NCBI RefSeq assembly: GCF_029407905.1
Contig: NC_073624.1
Location: 7,328,501-7,392,500 of the forward strand
DNA from: Bubalus kerabau
Taxonomy: Eukaryota > Chordata > Mammalia > Artiodactyla > Bovidae
Reading direction: 5' to 3'
DNA length: 64,000 bases
The position numbers and the translations under genes were made by a program. Position 1 is the stretch's first letter. Each line of letters opens with the position of its first letter. Shown here in pieces: positions 30,521 through 42,216 of the stretch. The notes below the pieces were generated by a model. That model was not told where the DNA came from, ran no database searches, and was given only the letters and a program-made list of their open reading frames with translations.

Positions 30521-32026
30521 AACCCACCAGTTCAGTCTTGGTAGGGCTGACATTTCAGGGGAGGGCAGGTCATAAAAACCTGAATTTGGACGTAGACCAA
30601 CCTGGATTGAACCTCAGAGACCTACCTCAGAGGCCTTGATCAAGGCCTTCCCTTCTCTGGGGCTCTTTCTGCATCTGATAGTTCTGGATCAGATAACCTC
30701 TAACGCCCCTCTCAGGGGGACTCCTCACCACCACCTATTCCCCACCACAACCCCCAGCTTCATCCTGCAAGTGAAGTTTGAAAGTTGAGGAGTGACTTGC
30801 CCAGGATCTCCCAGTTCTAGGGCTGCATTCTGATCTGCAAAGACCACTAACTCCACGTCTGGGGGGCTGCTGCCCCATCCCCCAGCCCCAGGTAGGGCAG
30901 AGTCATCCCTGTCCCCACTGGCTTTGGCTAAGGGAGCCCCAAAGGGGCCTCTGACAACCTAGCAACAGCCTCCACCCCCTCCATAAACACCACCTTTGAG
31001 CATGTGCTGTTCAGCTTAAGCTCAAGGGACTTATTTACTGTGAAAACAATGTAAGCGCTGCTGGCATTTTGAAAAATGGAGAAGAAGAGCAACCAACATC
31101 CACAGTCTCTCCAAATTCCCACTGGCCCTGAACTGAGATGGAATTAAAAACAGCAACCAGCCCTGACCTCTTCTGACCTGAGCCTCTTTAAGCCCTTGTC
31201 CTTCCCTGCAACCCTCATCTTCCTAACAGCCCAGGGGGGCTGGCAGTGGCAGCCTCATTAATAAACGTGGACCAGGCTCGGAGTGGGAGGGGGCTGTCCA
31301 AGGTCACCTGGCTGAGGTGGGGCAGCCCTGTGAACTCTCAATCTGACTGTACACCTACTACACCCAGGTTGCATGTCTACGGGGCCAGGACTGCCTAACC
31401 TCGGAAGGCCGCATTCCAGGGAGGGAAAAAGAGGGTCAACACCTCCTATATTCATTAACTCAGCGACTAGTGACCTTCTACCAACAGTCAGGGTCAGGGG
31501 GAAATGTGAGCTTTTAGGGGAACAGAACTGGATGAGAATCCTGCTCTGCTGTGATGCTGGGAGATCCTCTTCTCTGGTGTCAGCACCCACCTCTGGAGAT
31601 TGAGTATTATAAAGGTACCGACCTTAGAGGGTTCTTACAAAAGTAACTGAAACACACAAGGTAGGAGCTACACCGCCCGGAGCAAACACAGAAGTCACTG
31701 ACCTCCAAACCTCAGCCACTGTCTGGCCCAGAGGAGCTAAGATCCTTCCTTCTGAGCAGGATCCAGCCAGGCTGGGGTCTCAGGCGCCCGCTTTCAGACC
31801 TGGCTTCCTCTGTTGCTCTGAAAACATCCTTCTGGCCAGACCTCTTGGTCCCAGTTGCCCAACCCTGCTCCTGGCTCTCGCTGGGGCCTCCCCTGGGCCC
31901 CGCTTGAGCACCAGTTGCCAGCGATGAGCCTCCCTCTTAAAGGAACACACTGATGGCCATAAGGCCTACCCCACCTGCTATTCCTGCATCTGTGCCTCAG
32001 GGCAACTCACTAGCCCTTTCTTGAGT
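30521..32026. other. intergenic DNA between LTR and BovB block
   Basis: No recognisable young repeat or gene. The ORFs are short, overlapping and without motifs. Confidence 0.5.
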
Positions 32027-32963
32027 CTCAAATCCTGAAAGATGATGCTCTGAAAGTGCTGCACTCAATATGTCAGCAAATTTGGAAAACACACCAGTGG
32101 CCACAGGACTGGAAAAAGTCAGTAATCCCAAAGAAGGCCAATGTCAAAGAATGCTCAAACTACCGCACAATTGCACTCATCTCACACGCTAGTAAAGTAA
32201 TGCTCAAAATTCTCCAAGTCAGGCTTCAGCAATACATCTGATGTTCAAGATGTTCAACATCTGATACTTCCAGATGTTCAAGCTGGTTTTAGAAAAGGCA
32301 GAGGAACCAGAGATCAAATTGCCAACATCCGCTGGATCATCAAAAAAGCAAGAGAGTTCCAGAAAACCATCTATTTCTGCTTTATTGACTATGCCAAAGC
32401 CTTTGACTGTGTGGATCACAATAAACTGTGCAAAATTCTGAAAGAGATGGGAATACCAGACCACCTGATCTACCTCTTGAGAAACCTGTATGCAGGTCAG
32501 GAAGCAACAGATAGAACTGGACATGGAACAACAGACTGGTTCCAAATAGGTAAAGGAGCATGTCAAGGCTGTATATTGTACCTTGCTTATTTAAATTATA
32601 TGCAGAGTACATCATGAGAAACGCTGGGCTGGAAGAAGCACAAGCTGGAATCAAGATTGCTGGGAGAAGTATCAATAACCTCAGATATGCAGATGACACC
32701 ACCCTTATGGCAGAGAGTGAAGAGGAACTATAAAGCCTCTTGATGAAAGTGAAAGAGGAGAGTGAAAAAGTTGGCTTAAAGCTCAACATTCAGAAAACGA
32801 AGATCACGGCATCCAGTCCCATCATTTCATGGCAAATAGTTGCAGAAACAGTGGAAATAATGGCTGACTTTATTTGTTTTGGCTCCAAAATCACTGTAGA
32901 TGGTGATTGTAGCCATGAAATAAAAAGATGCATACTCCTTGGGAGGAAAGTTATGACCAACCT

Positions 32964-35900
32964 CGTTCAGTTCAATTCAGTTGCTCAGTCGTGTCCGACT
33001 CTTTGTGACCCCATGAATTGCAGCACACCAAGCTTCCTTGTCCATCACCAACTCCCGGAGTTCACTCAAACTCACATCCATCGAGTCAGTGATGCCATCC
33101 AGCCATCTCATCCTCTGTCATCCCCTTTTCCTCCTGCCCCCAATCCCTCCCAGCATCAGAGTCTTTTCCAACGAGTCAACTCTTCACATGAGGTGGCCAA
33201 AGTACTGGAGTTTCAGCTTCAGCATCATTCCTTCCAAAGAACACCCAGGGCTGATCTCCTTTAGGATGGACTGGTTGGATCTCCTTGCAGTCCAAGGGAC
33301 TCTCAAGAGTCTTCTCCAACACCACAGTTCAAAAGCATCAATTCTTCGACGCTCAGCTTCCTTCACAGTCCAACTCTCACATCCATACATGACCACTGGA
33401 AAAACCATAGCCTTGACTAGATGGACCTTTGTTGGCAAAGTAATGTCTCTGCTTTTGAATATGTTATCTAGGTTGGTCATAACTTTCCTTCCAAGGAGTA
33501 AGCGTCTTTTAATTTCATGGCTACAATCACCATCTACAGTGATTTTGGAGCCCCCCAAAATAAAGTCTGACACTGTTTCCCCATCTATTTCCCCATGAAG
33601 TGATGGGACCGGATGCCATGATCTTCGTTTTCTGAATGTTGAGCTTTAAGCCAACTTTTTCACTCTCCTCTTTCACTCTCATCAAGAGGCTTTTTAGTTC
33701 CTCTTCACTTTCTGCCATAAGGGTGGTGTCACCTGCCTATCTGAGGTTATTGATACTTCTCCCAGCAATCTTGATTCCAGCTTGTGCTTCTTCCAGCCCA
33801 GCGTTTCTCATGATGTACTCTGCATATAATTTAAATAAGCAGGGTGACAATATACAGCCTTGACATACTCCTTTTCCTATTTGGAACCAGTCTGTTGTTC
33901 CATGTCCAGTTCTAACTGTTGCTTCCTGACCTGCATACAGGTTTCTCAAGAGGTAGATCAGGTGGTCTGGTATTCCCATCTCTTTCAGAATTTTGCACAG
34001 TTTATTGTGATCCACACAGTCAAAGGCTTTGGCATAGTCAATAAAGCAGAAATAGATGGTTTTCTGGAACTCTCTTGCTTTTTTGATGATCCAGCAGATG
34101 TTGGCAATTTGATCTCTGGTTCCTCTGCCTTTTCTAAAACCAGCTTGAACATCAGGAAGTTCATGTATTGCTGAAGCCTGGCTTGGAGAATTTTGAGCAT
34201 TACTTTACTAGTGTGTGAGATGAGTGCAATTGTGCAGTAGTTTGAGCATTCTTTGGCATTGCCTTTCTTTGGGACTGGAATGAAAACTGACTTTTTCCAG
34301 TCCTGTGGCCACTGCTGAGTTTTCCAAATTTGCTGGCATATTGAGTGCTGAACTTTCACAGCATCATCTTCCAGGATTTGAAATAGCTCAACTGGAATTC
34401 CATCACCTTTGTTCGTAGTGATGCTTTCTAAGGTCCACTTGACTTCACATTTCAGGATGTCTGGCTCTAGGTCAGTGATCACACCATGGTGATTATCTGG
34501 GTCATGAAGATCTTTTTTGTACAGTTCTTCTGTGTATTCTTACCACCTCTTCTTAATATCTTCTGCTTCTGTTAGGTCCATACCATTTTTGTCCTTTATC
34601 GAGCCCATCTTTGCATGAAATGTTCCCTTGATATCTCTAATTTTCTTGAAGAGATCTTTAGTCTTTCCCATTTTGTTGTTTTCCTCTATTTCTTTGCACT
34701 GATCGCTGAGCAAGGCTTTCCTATCTCTCATTGCTATTCTTTGGAACTCTGCATTCAAATGGGTATATCTTTCCTTTTCTCCTTTGCTTTTCGCTTCTCT
34801 TCTTTTCACAACTATTTGTAAGGCCTCCCCAGACAGCCATTTTGCTTTTTTGCATCTCTTTTCCACCGGGATGGTCTTGATCCCTGTCTCCCGTACAATG
34901 TCACGAACCTCATTTCATAGTTCATCAGGCACTTTATCTATCAGATCTAGACCCTTAAATCTATTTCTCACTTCCACTGTATAATCATAAGGGATTTGAT
35001 TTAGGTCATACCTGAATGGTCTAGTGGTTTTCCCTACTTTCTTCAATTTAAGTCTGAATTTGGCAATAAGGAGTTCATGGTCTAAGCCACAGTCAGCTCC
35101 TGGTCTTGTTTTTGCTGATTCTATAGAGCTTCTCCATCTTTGGCTGCAAAGAATATAATCAATCTGATTTCGGTGTTGACCATCTGGTGATGTCCATGTG
35201 TAGAGTCTTCTCTTGTGTTGTTGGAAGAGGGTGTTTGTTATGACCAGTGCATTTTCTTGGCAAAACTCTATTAGCCTTTGCCCTGCTTCATTCCTTATTC
35301 CAAGGCCAAATTTGCCTGTTACTCCAGGTGTTTCTTGACTTCCTACTTTTGCATTCCAGTCCCCTATAATGAAAAGGACATCTTTTTGGGGTGTTAGTTC
35401 TAAAAGGTCTTGTAGGTCTTCATAGAACCGTTCAACTTCAGCTTCTTCAGTGTTACTGGTTGGGACATAGACTTGGATTACTGTGATATTGAATGGTTTG
35501 CCTTGGAAATGAACAGAGATCACTCTTTCGTTTTTGAGATTGCATCCAAGTACTGCATTTCGGACTCTTTTGTTGACCATGATGGCCACTCCATTTCTTC
35601 TGAGGGATTCCTGCCCACAGTAGTAGATATAATGGTCATCTGAGTTAAATTCACCCATTCCAGTCCATTTCAGTTCGCTGATTCCTAGAATGTCGACATT
35701 CACTCTTGCCATCTCCTGTTTGACCACTTCCAATTTGCCTTGATTCATGGACCTGACATTCCAGGTTCCTATGCAATATTGCTCTTTACAGCATCAGACC
35801 TTGCTTCTATCACCAGTCCCATCCACAACTGGGTATTGTTTTTGCTTTGGCTCCATCACTTCATTCTTTCTGGAGTTATTTCTCCACTGATCTCCAGTAG

Positions 35901-36355
35901 CATATGGGCACCTACAGACCTGGGGAGTTCCTCTTTCAGTATCCTATCATTTTGCCTTTTCATACTGTTCATGGGGTTCTCAAGGCAAGAATACTGAAGT
36001 GGTTTGCCATTCCCTTCTCCAGTGGACCACATTCTGTCAGATGTCTCCACCATGACCCGCCCGTCTTGGGTGGCCCCACATGGCATAGCTTAGTTTCATT
36101 GAGTTAGACAAGGCTGTGGTCCGTGTGATTAGTATGACTAGTTTTCTGTGATTATGGTTTCAATGTGTCTGCCCTCTGATGCCCTCTCGCAACACCTACG
36201 TCTTACTTGAGTTTCTCTTACCTTGGACGTTGGGTATCTCTTCATGGCTGCTCCAGCAAAGCGCAGTCGCTGCTCCTTACCTTGGATGAGGGGTATCTCC
36301 TCACAGCCGCCCCTCCTGACCTTGAACGTAGAGTAGTTCCTCTTGGCCCTCCTGC
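32964..36355 (-). mobile_element. nearly full-length BovB LINE (copy B), inserted into copy A
   Basis: The 3.39-kb element is on the minus strand. Its 3' end is at the left (complement of the GAACTGAA tail) and its 5' end at the right, beginning CAGGAGGGCCAAGAGGAACT on its own strand, which I take as the true BovB 5' end. ACCAACCT occurs at 32956-32963 and 36356-36363, an 8-bp target duplication. It encodes an endonuclease frame and broken reverse-transcriptase frames, with premature stops, a 7-nt deletion and the YADD site changed to stop-A-G-D. It is inactive. Confidence 0.93.
34915..35748 (-). pseudogene. BovB copy B endonuclease frame (277 aa), truncated by stop
   Basis: This is the APE-like endonuclease domain of the BovB polyprotein. 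It starts MNQGKLEVVKQEMARVNVD and contains GDWNAKVGS (the catalytic Asp/Asn block), RNQIDYILCS and LDHELLIAKF (the C-terminal Asp-His block). The intact BovB product continues into the reverse transcriptase in the same frame. Here a TGA at 34915-34917 replaces the TGG codon present in copy C (37364-37366). The remaining frames downstream include one at 34866-34540, ended by a TAA. Confidence 0.85.
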
Positions 36356-37110
36356 ACCAACCTAGATAGCATATTAAAAAGCAGAGACATTACTTTGCCA
36401 ACAAAAGTTTGTCTAGTCAAGGCTATGGTTTTTCCAGTAGTCATGTATGGATGTGAGAGTTGGACTGTGAAGAAAGCTGAGCACCGAAGAATTGATCCTT
36501 TTGAACTGTGATGTTGGAGAAGACTCTTGAGAGTCCCTTGGACTGCAAGGAGATCCAACAAGTCCATCCTAAAGGAGATCAGTCCTGGGTGTTCATTGGA
36601 AGGACTGATGCTGAAGCTGAAACTCCAATACTTTGGCCACCTCATGCGAAGTGTTGACTCATTGGAAAAGACCCTGATGCTGGGAGGGATTGGGGGCAGG
36701 AGGAAAAGGAGATGACAGAGGATGAGATGGCTGGATGGTATCACCGACTCGATGCACATGAGTTTGGGTAAACTCTGGGAGTTGGTGATGGACAGGGAGG
36801 CCTGGAGTGCTGCAATTCATGGGGTCGCAAAGAGTCGGACATGACTGAGCTAGTGAACTGAACTGAACTGAACTGAATCTGTGAAATGGATTGCGGTGAG
36901 ACTGTGAAAGGTACTTGTAAGGAAACTCAGGTTCACTACAGATCTAAACTACTGGCTGATTTTTGTTTGTCTTTGGAAAGGTGTATCCAACCCCTGAAGG
37001 GAAAAACCTGTCCTGTATTGTGGGCCCCACCCTACGGCTTCCAGATCCCAGAACTGGGGGTGGGGGTGGGGGTGGGGGTGGTGGAGGTATCTGTATTTCA
37101 CCAGCTCCCT

Positions 37111-39535
37111 GGGGCTTCCCTGAGGGCTCAAACAATAAAGTATCTGCTTGCAATGCAGGCAGGCAGCAAAAACAAGACGGGGAGCTGACTGTGGCTCAGA
37201 TCATGAACTCCTTATTGCCATATTCAGACTTAAATTGAAGATAGTAGGGAAAACCACTAGACCACTCAGGTATGACCTAAATCAAATCCCTTATGATTAT
37301 ACAGTGGAAGTGAGAAATAGATTTAAGGGTCTACATCTGATAGATAAAGTGCTTGATGAGCTATGGAATGAGGTTCATGACATTGTACAGGAGACAGGAA
37401 TCAAGACCATCCCGGTGGAAAAGAGATGCAAAAAAGCAAAATGGCTGTCTGGGGAGGCCTTGCAAATAGTTGTGAAAAGAAGAGAAGCGAAAAGCAAAGG
37501 AGAAAAGGAAAGATATACCCATTTGAATGCAGAGTTCCAAAGAATAGCAAGGAGAGATAAGAAAGCCTTCTTCAGTGATCAATGCAAAGAAATAGAGGAA
37601 AACAATAGAATGGGAAAGACAAGAGATCTCTTCAAGAAAATTAGAGATACCAAGGGAACATTTCATGCAAAGATGGGCTCGATAAAGGACAAAAATGGTA
37701 TGGACCTAACAGAAGCAGAAGATATTAAGAAGAGGTGGTAAGAATACACAGAACTGTACAAAAAAGATCTTCATGACCCAGATAATCACCATGGTGTGAT
37801 CACTGACCTAGAGCCAGACATCCTGGAATGTGAAGTCAAGTGGGCCTTAGAAAGCATCACTACGAACAAAGCTAGTGGAGGTGATGGGATTCCAGTTGAG
37901 CTATTTCAAATCCTAAAAGATGATGCTGTGTTAGTGCTGCATTCAATGTGCCAGCAAATTTGGAAAACTCAGCAGTGGCCACAGGACTGGAAAAAGTCAG
38001 TTTTCATTCCAGTCCCAAAGAAAGGCAATGCCAAAGAATGCTCAAACTACTGCACAATTGCACTCATCTCACACACTAGTAAAGTAATGCTCAAAATTCT
38101 CCAAGCCAGGCTTCAGCAATACATGAACTTCCAGATGTTCAAGCTGGTTTTAGAAAAGGCAGAGGAACCAGAGATCAAATTGCCAACATCTGCTGGATCA
38201 TCAAAAAAGCAAGAGAGTTCCAGAAAACCATCTATTTCTGCTTTATTGACTATGCCAAAGCCTTTGACTGTGTGGATCACAATAAACTGTGCAAAATTCT
38301 GAAAGAGATGGGAATACCAGACCACCTGATCTACCTCTTGAGAAACCTGTATGCAGGTCAGGAAGCAACAGTTAGAACTGGACATGGAACAACAGACTGG
38401 TTCCAAATAGGAAAAGGAGTATGTCAAGGCTGTATATTGTCACCCTGCTTATTTAAATTATATGCAGAGTACATCATGAGAAACGCTGGGCTGGAAGAAG
38501 CACAAGCTGGAATCAAGATTGCTGGGAGAAGTATCAATAACCTCAGATAGGCAGGTGACACCACCCTTATGGCAGAAAGTGAAGAGGAACTAAAAAGCCT
38601 CTTGATGAGAGTGAAAGAGGAGAGTGAAAAAGTTGGCTTAAAGCTCAACATTCAGAAAACGAAGATCATGGCATCCAGTCCCGTCACTTCATGGCAAATA
38701 GTTGGGGAAACAGTGGAAATAATGGCTGACTTTATATGTTTTGGCTCCAAAATCACTGTAGATGGTGATTGTAGCCATGAAATTAAAAGACGCTTACTCC
38801 TTGGGAGGAAAGTTATGATCAACCTACACAACATATTAAAAAGCAGAGATATTACTTTGTCAACAAAGGTCTGTCTAGTCAAGGCTATGGTTTTTCCAGT
38901 AGTCATGTATGGATATGAGAGTTGGACTATAAAGAAAGCTGAGCACTGAAGAATTGATGCTTTTGAACTGTGGCGTTGGAGAAGACTCTTAAGAGTCCCT
39001 TGGACTGCAAGGAGATCCAACAAGTCCATCCTAAAGGAGATCAGTCCTGGGTGTTCATTGGAAGGACTGATGCTGAAGCTGAAACTCCAATACTTTGGCC
39101 ACCTGATGTGAAGAGCTGGCTCATTGGAAAAGACCCTGATGCTGGGAAAGATTGAGGGTAGGAGGAGAAGGGGATGACAGAGGATGAGATGGTTGGATGG
39201 CATCACCGATTTGATGTACATGAGTTTGGGTAAACTCTGGGAGTTGGTGATGGACAGGGAGGCCTGGCATGCTGCGGTTCATGTGGTCGCAAAGAGTTGG
39301 ACTTAATTGTCCGACTCTTAATTGAACTTAATTGGACTGAACTGAACTGAACTGAGCAACTTAATTGAACTGAACTGCCATGCAGGAGTCTAGGCTTCAA
39401 TCTCTGGGTGAGAGATATCCCCTGGAGGAGGAAATGGTAATGCACTTCAGTTTTCTTGCCTGGAAAATCCCATGGACAGAGGAGCCTGGCCATGAGGGTC
39501 GTAAAGAGTCAGACACGACTGAGCATGTGATGGAT
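37111..39535 (+). mobile_element. Bov-tA SINE interrupted by BovB copy C
   Basis: The SINE head is at 37111-37159 (GGGCTTCCCTGAGGGCTC to CTTGCAATGCAGG). Its body resumes at 39380 (ATGCAGGAGTCTAGGC) and runs to GACACGACTGAGC near 39525. ATGCAGG at 37153-37159 and 39380-39386 is the duplicated target. Confidence 0.88.
37160..39379 (+). mobile_element. 5'-truncated BovB LINE (copy C) inside a SINE
   Basis: This is a 2.2-kb BovB piece. It starts in the distal endonuclease region (GCAAAAACAAGACGGGGAGC), passes through the reverse transcriptase and ends with tandem GAACT repeats. Its frames are 37148-37741 (ended by TAA after KKRW) and 37796-38302, then frame-shifted fragments. The 7-nt deletion near 38122 and the YADD change to stop-A-G-D (TAG at 38548-38550) are the same as in copy B. 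The TNKASGGDGIP segment is complete here but lacks three residues in copies B and D. Confidence 0.92.
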
Positions 39536-39740
39536 ATTATAGGAATTCTTTTTTTTTTTTTTGCTCAGCTTTATAGTTTTGAGCTCTATGTAGCTGATAC
39601 ATGAGGGCTAATTCATTTCTTTTAATTGTTATTTTGTATAGCATTGTAGGAATATATCACAATTTATGCTTTTCTCACGCCCATATATCTTCATTTTTTT
39701 AACTGAAATCATATAGTACATTTTACTTTATACCACATGT

Positions 39741-39873
39741 TTTTAATTTATTTTATTTGGCTGCACTGGGTCTTGGTTGCAACATGTGGGATCTAGTCCC
39801 TGACCAGGAATCGAATCCAGGCCCCCTCCATGGGAGCATCGAGTCTTAGCCACTGGATCACCAGGGAAGTCCC
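39741..39873 (-). mobile_element. CHR-type SINE, minus strand
   Basis: ATTTTATTTGGCTGCACTGG to GATCACCAGGGAAGTCC gives the complement of a SINE with TCGAATCCAGG at the box region. Confidence 0.8.
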
Positions 39874-40127
39874 TATAGGAATTCTTAAGCAAAGGAACAG
39901 GTATTGACTGTGAGATATTAGAGATAGATCTAGGTAGTTTCAGCCCCACCAACTGCCTGTAAACTAGGTTGATCCTGGGAGGGGTCTTGGGCCCTGAGAA
40001 CACCCAGAGTCCCAGAGGCCAGATCTAGAAGGAACAGGAAGTGCAGGAAAAAAGAGTTCAGTCTTCACTTCCTCCGAGAGGGCTCCATTTGCTATCTGCA
40101 TCCAACAGAAAACAAAAGCTTCCTGGG

Positions 40128-40205
40128 ACTTCCCCAGCAGTGCCGAGGTTAAGCCTCCTTGCTTCCAGGGGTCTCTGGTCAGGGAACTAAGATCCCACAT
40201 GTTCC
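40128..40205 (+). mobile_element. CHR-type SINE fragment
   Basis: GGGACTTCCCCAGCAGTGCC, then GGTTAAGCCTCCTTGCTTCC and GGGAACTAAGATCCCACATG. The head and middle are retained, the tail is lost. Confidence 0.65.
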
Positions 40206-40382
40206 ACGCATGCTTAGTCACCTCAGTCAGAGTTCTGGTTTTGTTCCCTGCAGTGTTGCTGGGACCCATAATGGTGTCTGGCCCAATGTGTTGTTAATGA
40301 CTAAAACAAACTCTGCTGCAGGGCCTGGGAAGAAAGATTTTTCCTTTTGCCTCTCTAGTTATGGCCCCTTTATTGTAGTTGA

Positions 40383-40584
40383 TTAGTCCCTAAGTCATGT
40401 CTGGCTCTTGAGCAACCCCATGGACTGTGCCCGCCAGGCTCCTCTGTCCATAGTATTTCCCAGGCAAGAATACTGGACTAGGTAGCCATTTCCTTCTCCA
40501 GGGGATCTTCCCAACTCAGGGATCGAACCTGCATCTTCTGCATTGGCGGCCAGGTTCTTGACCACTGAGCCAGCTGGGAAGCCT
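40383..40584 (-). mobile_element. Bov-tA SINE, minus strand
   Basis: TTAGTCCCTAAGTCATGTCT to CAGCTGGGAAGCC is a tail-to-head copy. An opposite-strand SINE begins about 90 bp to the right. Confidence 0.87.
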
Positions 40585-40675
40585 TTGGAAGGGATATGTT
40601 AATTTCTTTTCACAGGTGAGCACAGTCAGATAATCTCCCTCCTTATGAGCTAAACAAAGGCACTTTAGTTTAACG

Positions 40676-40835
40676 GGACTTCCTTTGTGGCTCAGCTGGT
40701 AAAGAATCCGCTTGCAATGAGGGAGACCTGGGTTCCATCCCTGGGCTGGGAAGATCCCCTTGAGAAGGAAAAGGCTACCCATCCAGTATTCTTGACTGGA
40801 AAATCCCATGGATGGAGGAGCCTGGCAAACTGAGC
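40676..40835 (+). mobile_element. Bov-tA SINE, 3'-shortened
   Basis: GGGACTTCCTTTGTGGCTCA head with GGGTTCCATCCC box and a body ending GGAGCCTGGCAAACTGAGCC. The terminal ~40 bp are missing. Confidence 0.85.
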
Positions 40836-40999
40836 CATTTCACTTTGCTTTATTTTAGTTTAAACAGTCAGGTAGAGGGGCAGGGTCCCCTGTGACAGGC
40901 CATTATGTATGATTATAGTAACAGCGATGAAAAGCAAGTCAAAAGAAACAGTTCCAACACAGAGTCAGATATGGGATTCTCTGCAACATGATGGCAGGC

Positions 41000-41160
41000 A
41001 ACACTCCCTGGCCACAGTGGTCTCACAGTCCTAACAGGCCAGATTACATCCTCATTTATGTAGATGAAGAAACGGAGGCCCAGAAAAGGAAGGTGACCTG
41101 TCCAAGACCCTAAATTATCAGACACCTCACTGCAGTTCTCCGGACTCTGCCTCCAGGGAT
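41000..41160 (-). repeat. probable MIR fragment
   Basis: TGTAGATGAAGAAACGGAGG, then GGTGACCTGTCCAAGACCC, then CTCCGGACTCTGCCTCC follows reverse-complement MIR order. Confidence 0.5.
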
Positions 41161-41347
41161 CTCCCCAGGGTACCACAGCTACCAAGACAGGAGAACAAAC
41201 AGGCCTATCAAAAGCATTTACTCATAGGTGTGTGGATGTGTTTCAGTAAGAAAGAAAAAAGAATGAGTTTCTCTCTTTCCCTTTCCTGAGAACGAAGATG
41301 ATAAAGAGAACAGTGAGCAGGCCCGAGCATTCCTAGTGTTTTTTTTC

Positions 41348-41613
41348 ACTTTGTGTGCTCAGTCACTTCAGTCATGTCCCACTCTTTGCAACCCCATGGA
41401 CTACAGCCATGGACTCTATCCATGGGATTCTCCAGGCAAGAATACTGGAGTGGATTGCCATTTCTCCCTCCAGGGGAGTCTTCCCCACCCAGGGATCAGA
41501 CCCAAGTCTCCAGCGTCTCCTGCATTGCAAGCAGATTCTTTACTGTTTGAGCCATCAGGGAAGTCCTTTTTTTTTTTTCAGTCAGTTCAGTCACTCAGTA
41601 GTGTCTGACTCTT
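41348..41613 (-). mobile_element. Bov-tA SINE, minus strand, plus a BovB/SINE tail scrap
   Basis: The SINE is 41348-41568 (TGTGTGCTCAGTCACTTCAG to GCCATCAGGGAAGTCC), with a CTCCAGCGTCTCC insertion in the head. After a T-run, 41581-41613 is a 33-bp scrap of the BovB/SINE 3' terminus (complement of GACTGAACTGAC). Confidence 0.85.
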
Positions 41614-42216
41614 TTTTTTTTAACTGCTCCTAACTCTGCATGTCTATAACGAAGCTTGCTTTTCTGCTTCCTAACTCGTCCAAGGTAAGGAGCATTGGCT
41701 GCGCTTTGCTGGAGCAGCCGTGAAGAGATACCCCACGCCCAAGGTAAGAGAAACCCAAGTAAGACGGTAGGTGTTGCAAGAGGGCATCAGAGGGCAGACA
41801 CACTGAAACCATACTCACAGAAAACTAGTCAATCTAATCACACTAGGACCACAGCCTTGTCTAACTCAATGAAACTATATGCCCGTGAGGCAACCTAAGA
41901 TGGGCGGGTCATAGTGGAGAGATCTGACAGAATGTGGTCCACTGGAGAAGGGAATGGCAAACCACTTCAGTATTCTTGCCTTGAGAACCCCATGAACAGT
42001 ATGAAAAGGCAAAATGATAGGATACTGAAACAGAAACTCCCCAGGTCAGTAGGTGCCCAATATGCTACTGGAGATCAGTGGAGAAATAATTCCAGAAAGA
42101 ATGAAGGGATGGAGCCAAAGCAAACACAATACCCAGTTGTGGATGGGACTGGTGATAGAAGCAAGGTCTGATGCTGTAAAGAGCAATACTGCATAGGAAC
42201 CTGGAATGTCAGGTCC

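Larger units (their letters stand above)
32027..36874 (+). mobile_element. older BovB LINE (copy A), split by a nested BovB
   Basis: The host element is on the plus strand in two parts, 32027-32963 and 36356-36874. Part one covers the reverse transcriptase from the segment before motif 1 through an intact YADD (near 32688) and stops in the middle of a frame. Part two resumes at the same point (ACCAACCTAGATAGC) and runs to the BovB 3' end with tandem GAACT repeats. Frameshifts and stops break the frame, including a 25-bp local duplication near 32240-32275 around GATGTTCAA. It is 5'-truncated at its left end. Confidence 0.92.

Noticed and set aside
41630..41690. Target duplication for BovB copy D
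   Set aside because: I compared the left flank (about 41650-41680) with the right flank (45005-45030) and found no convincing direct repeat, so no duplication is claimed.
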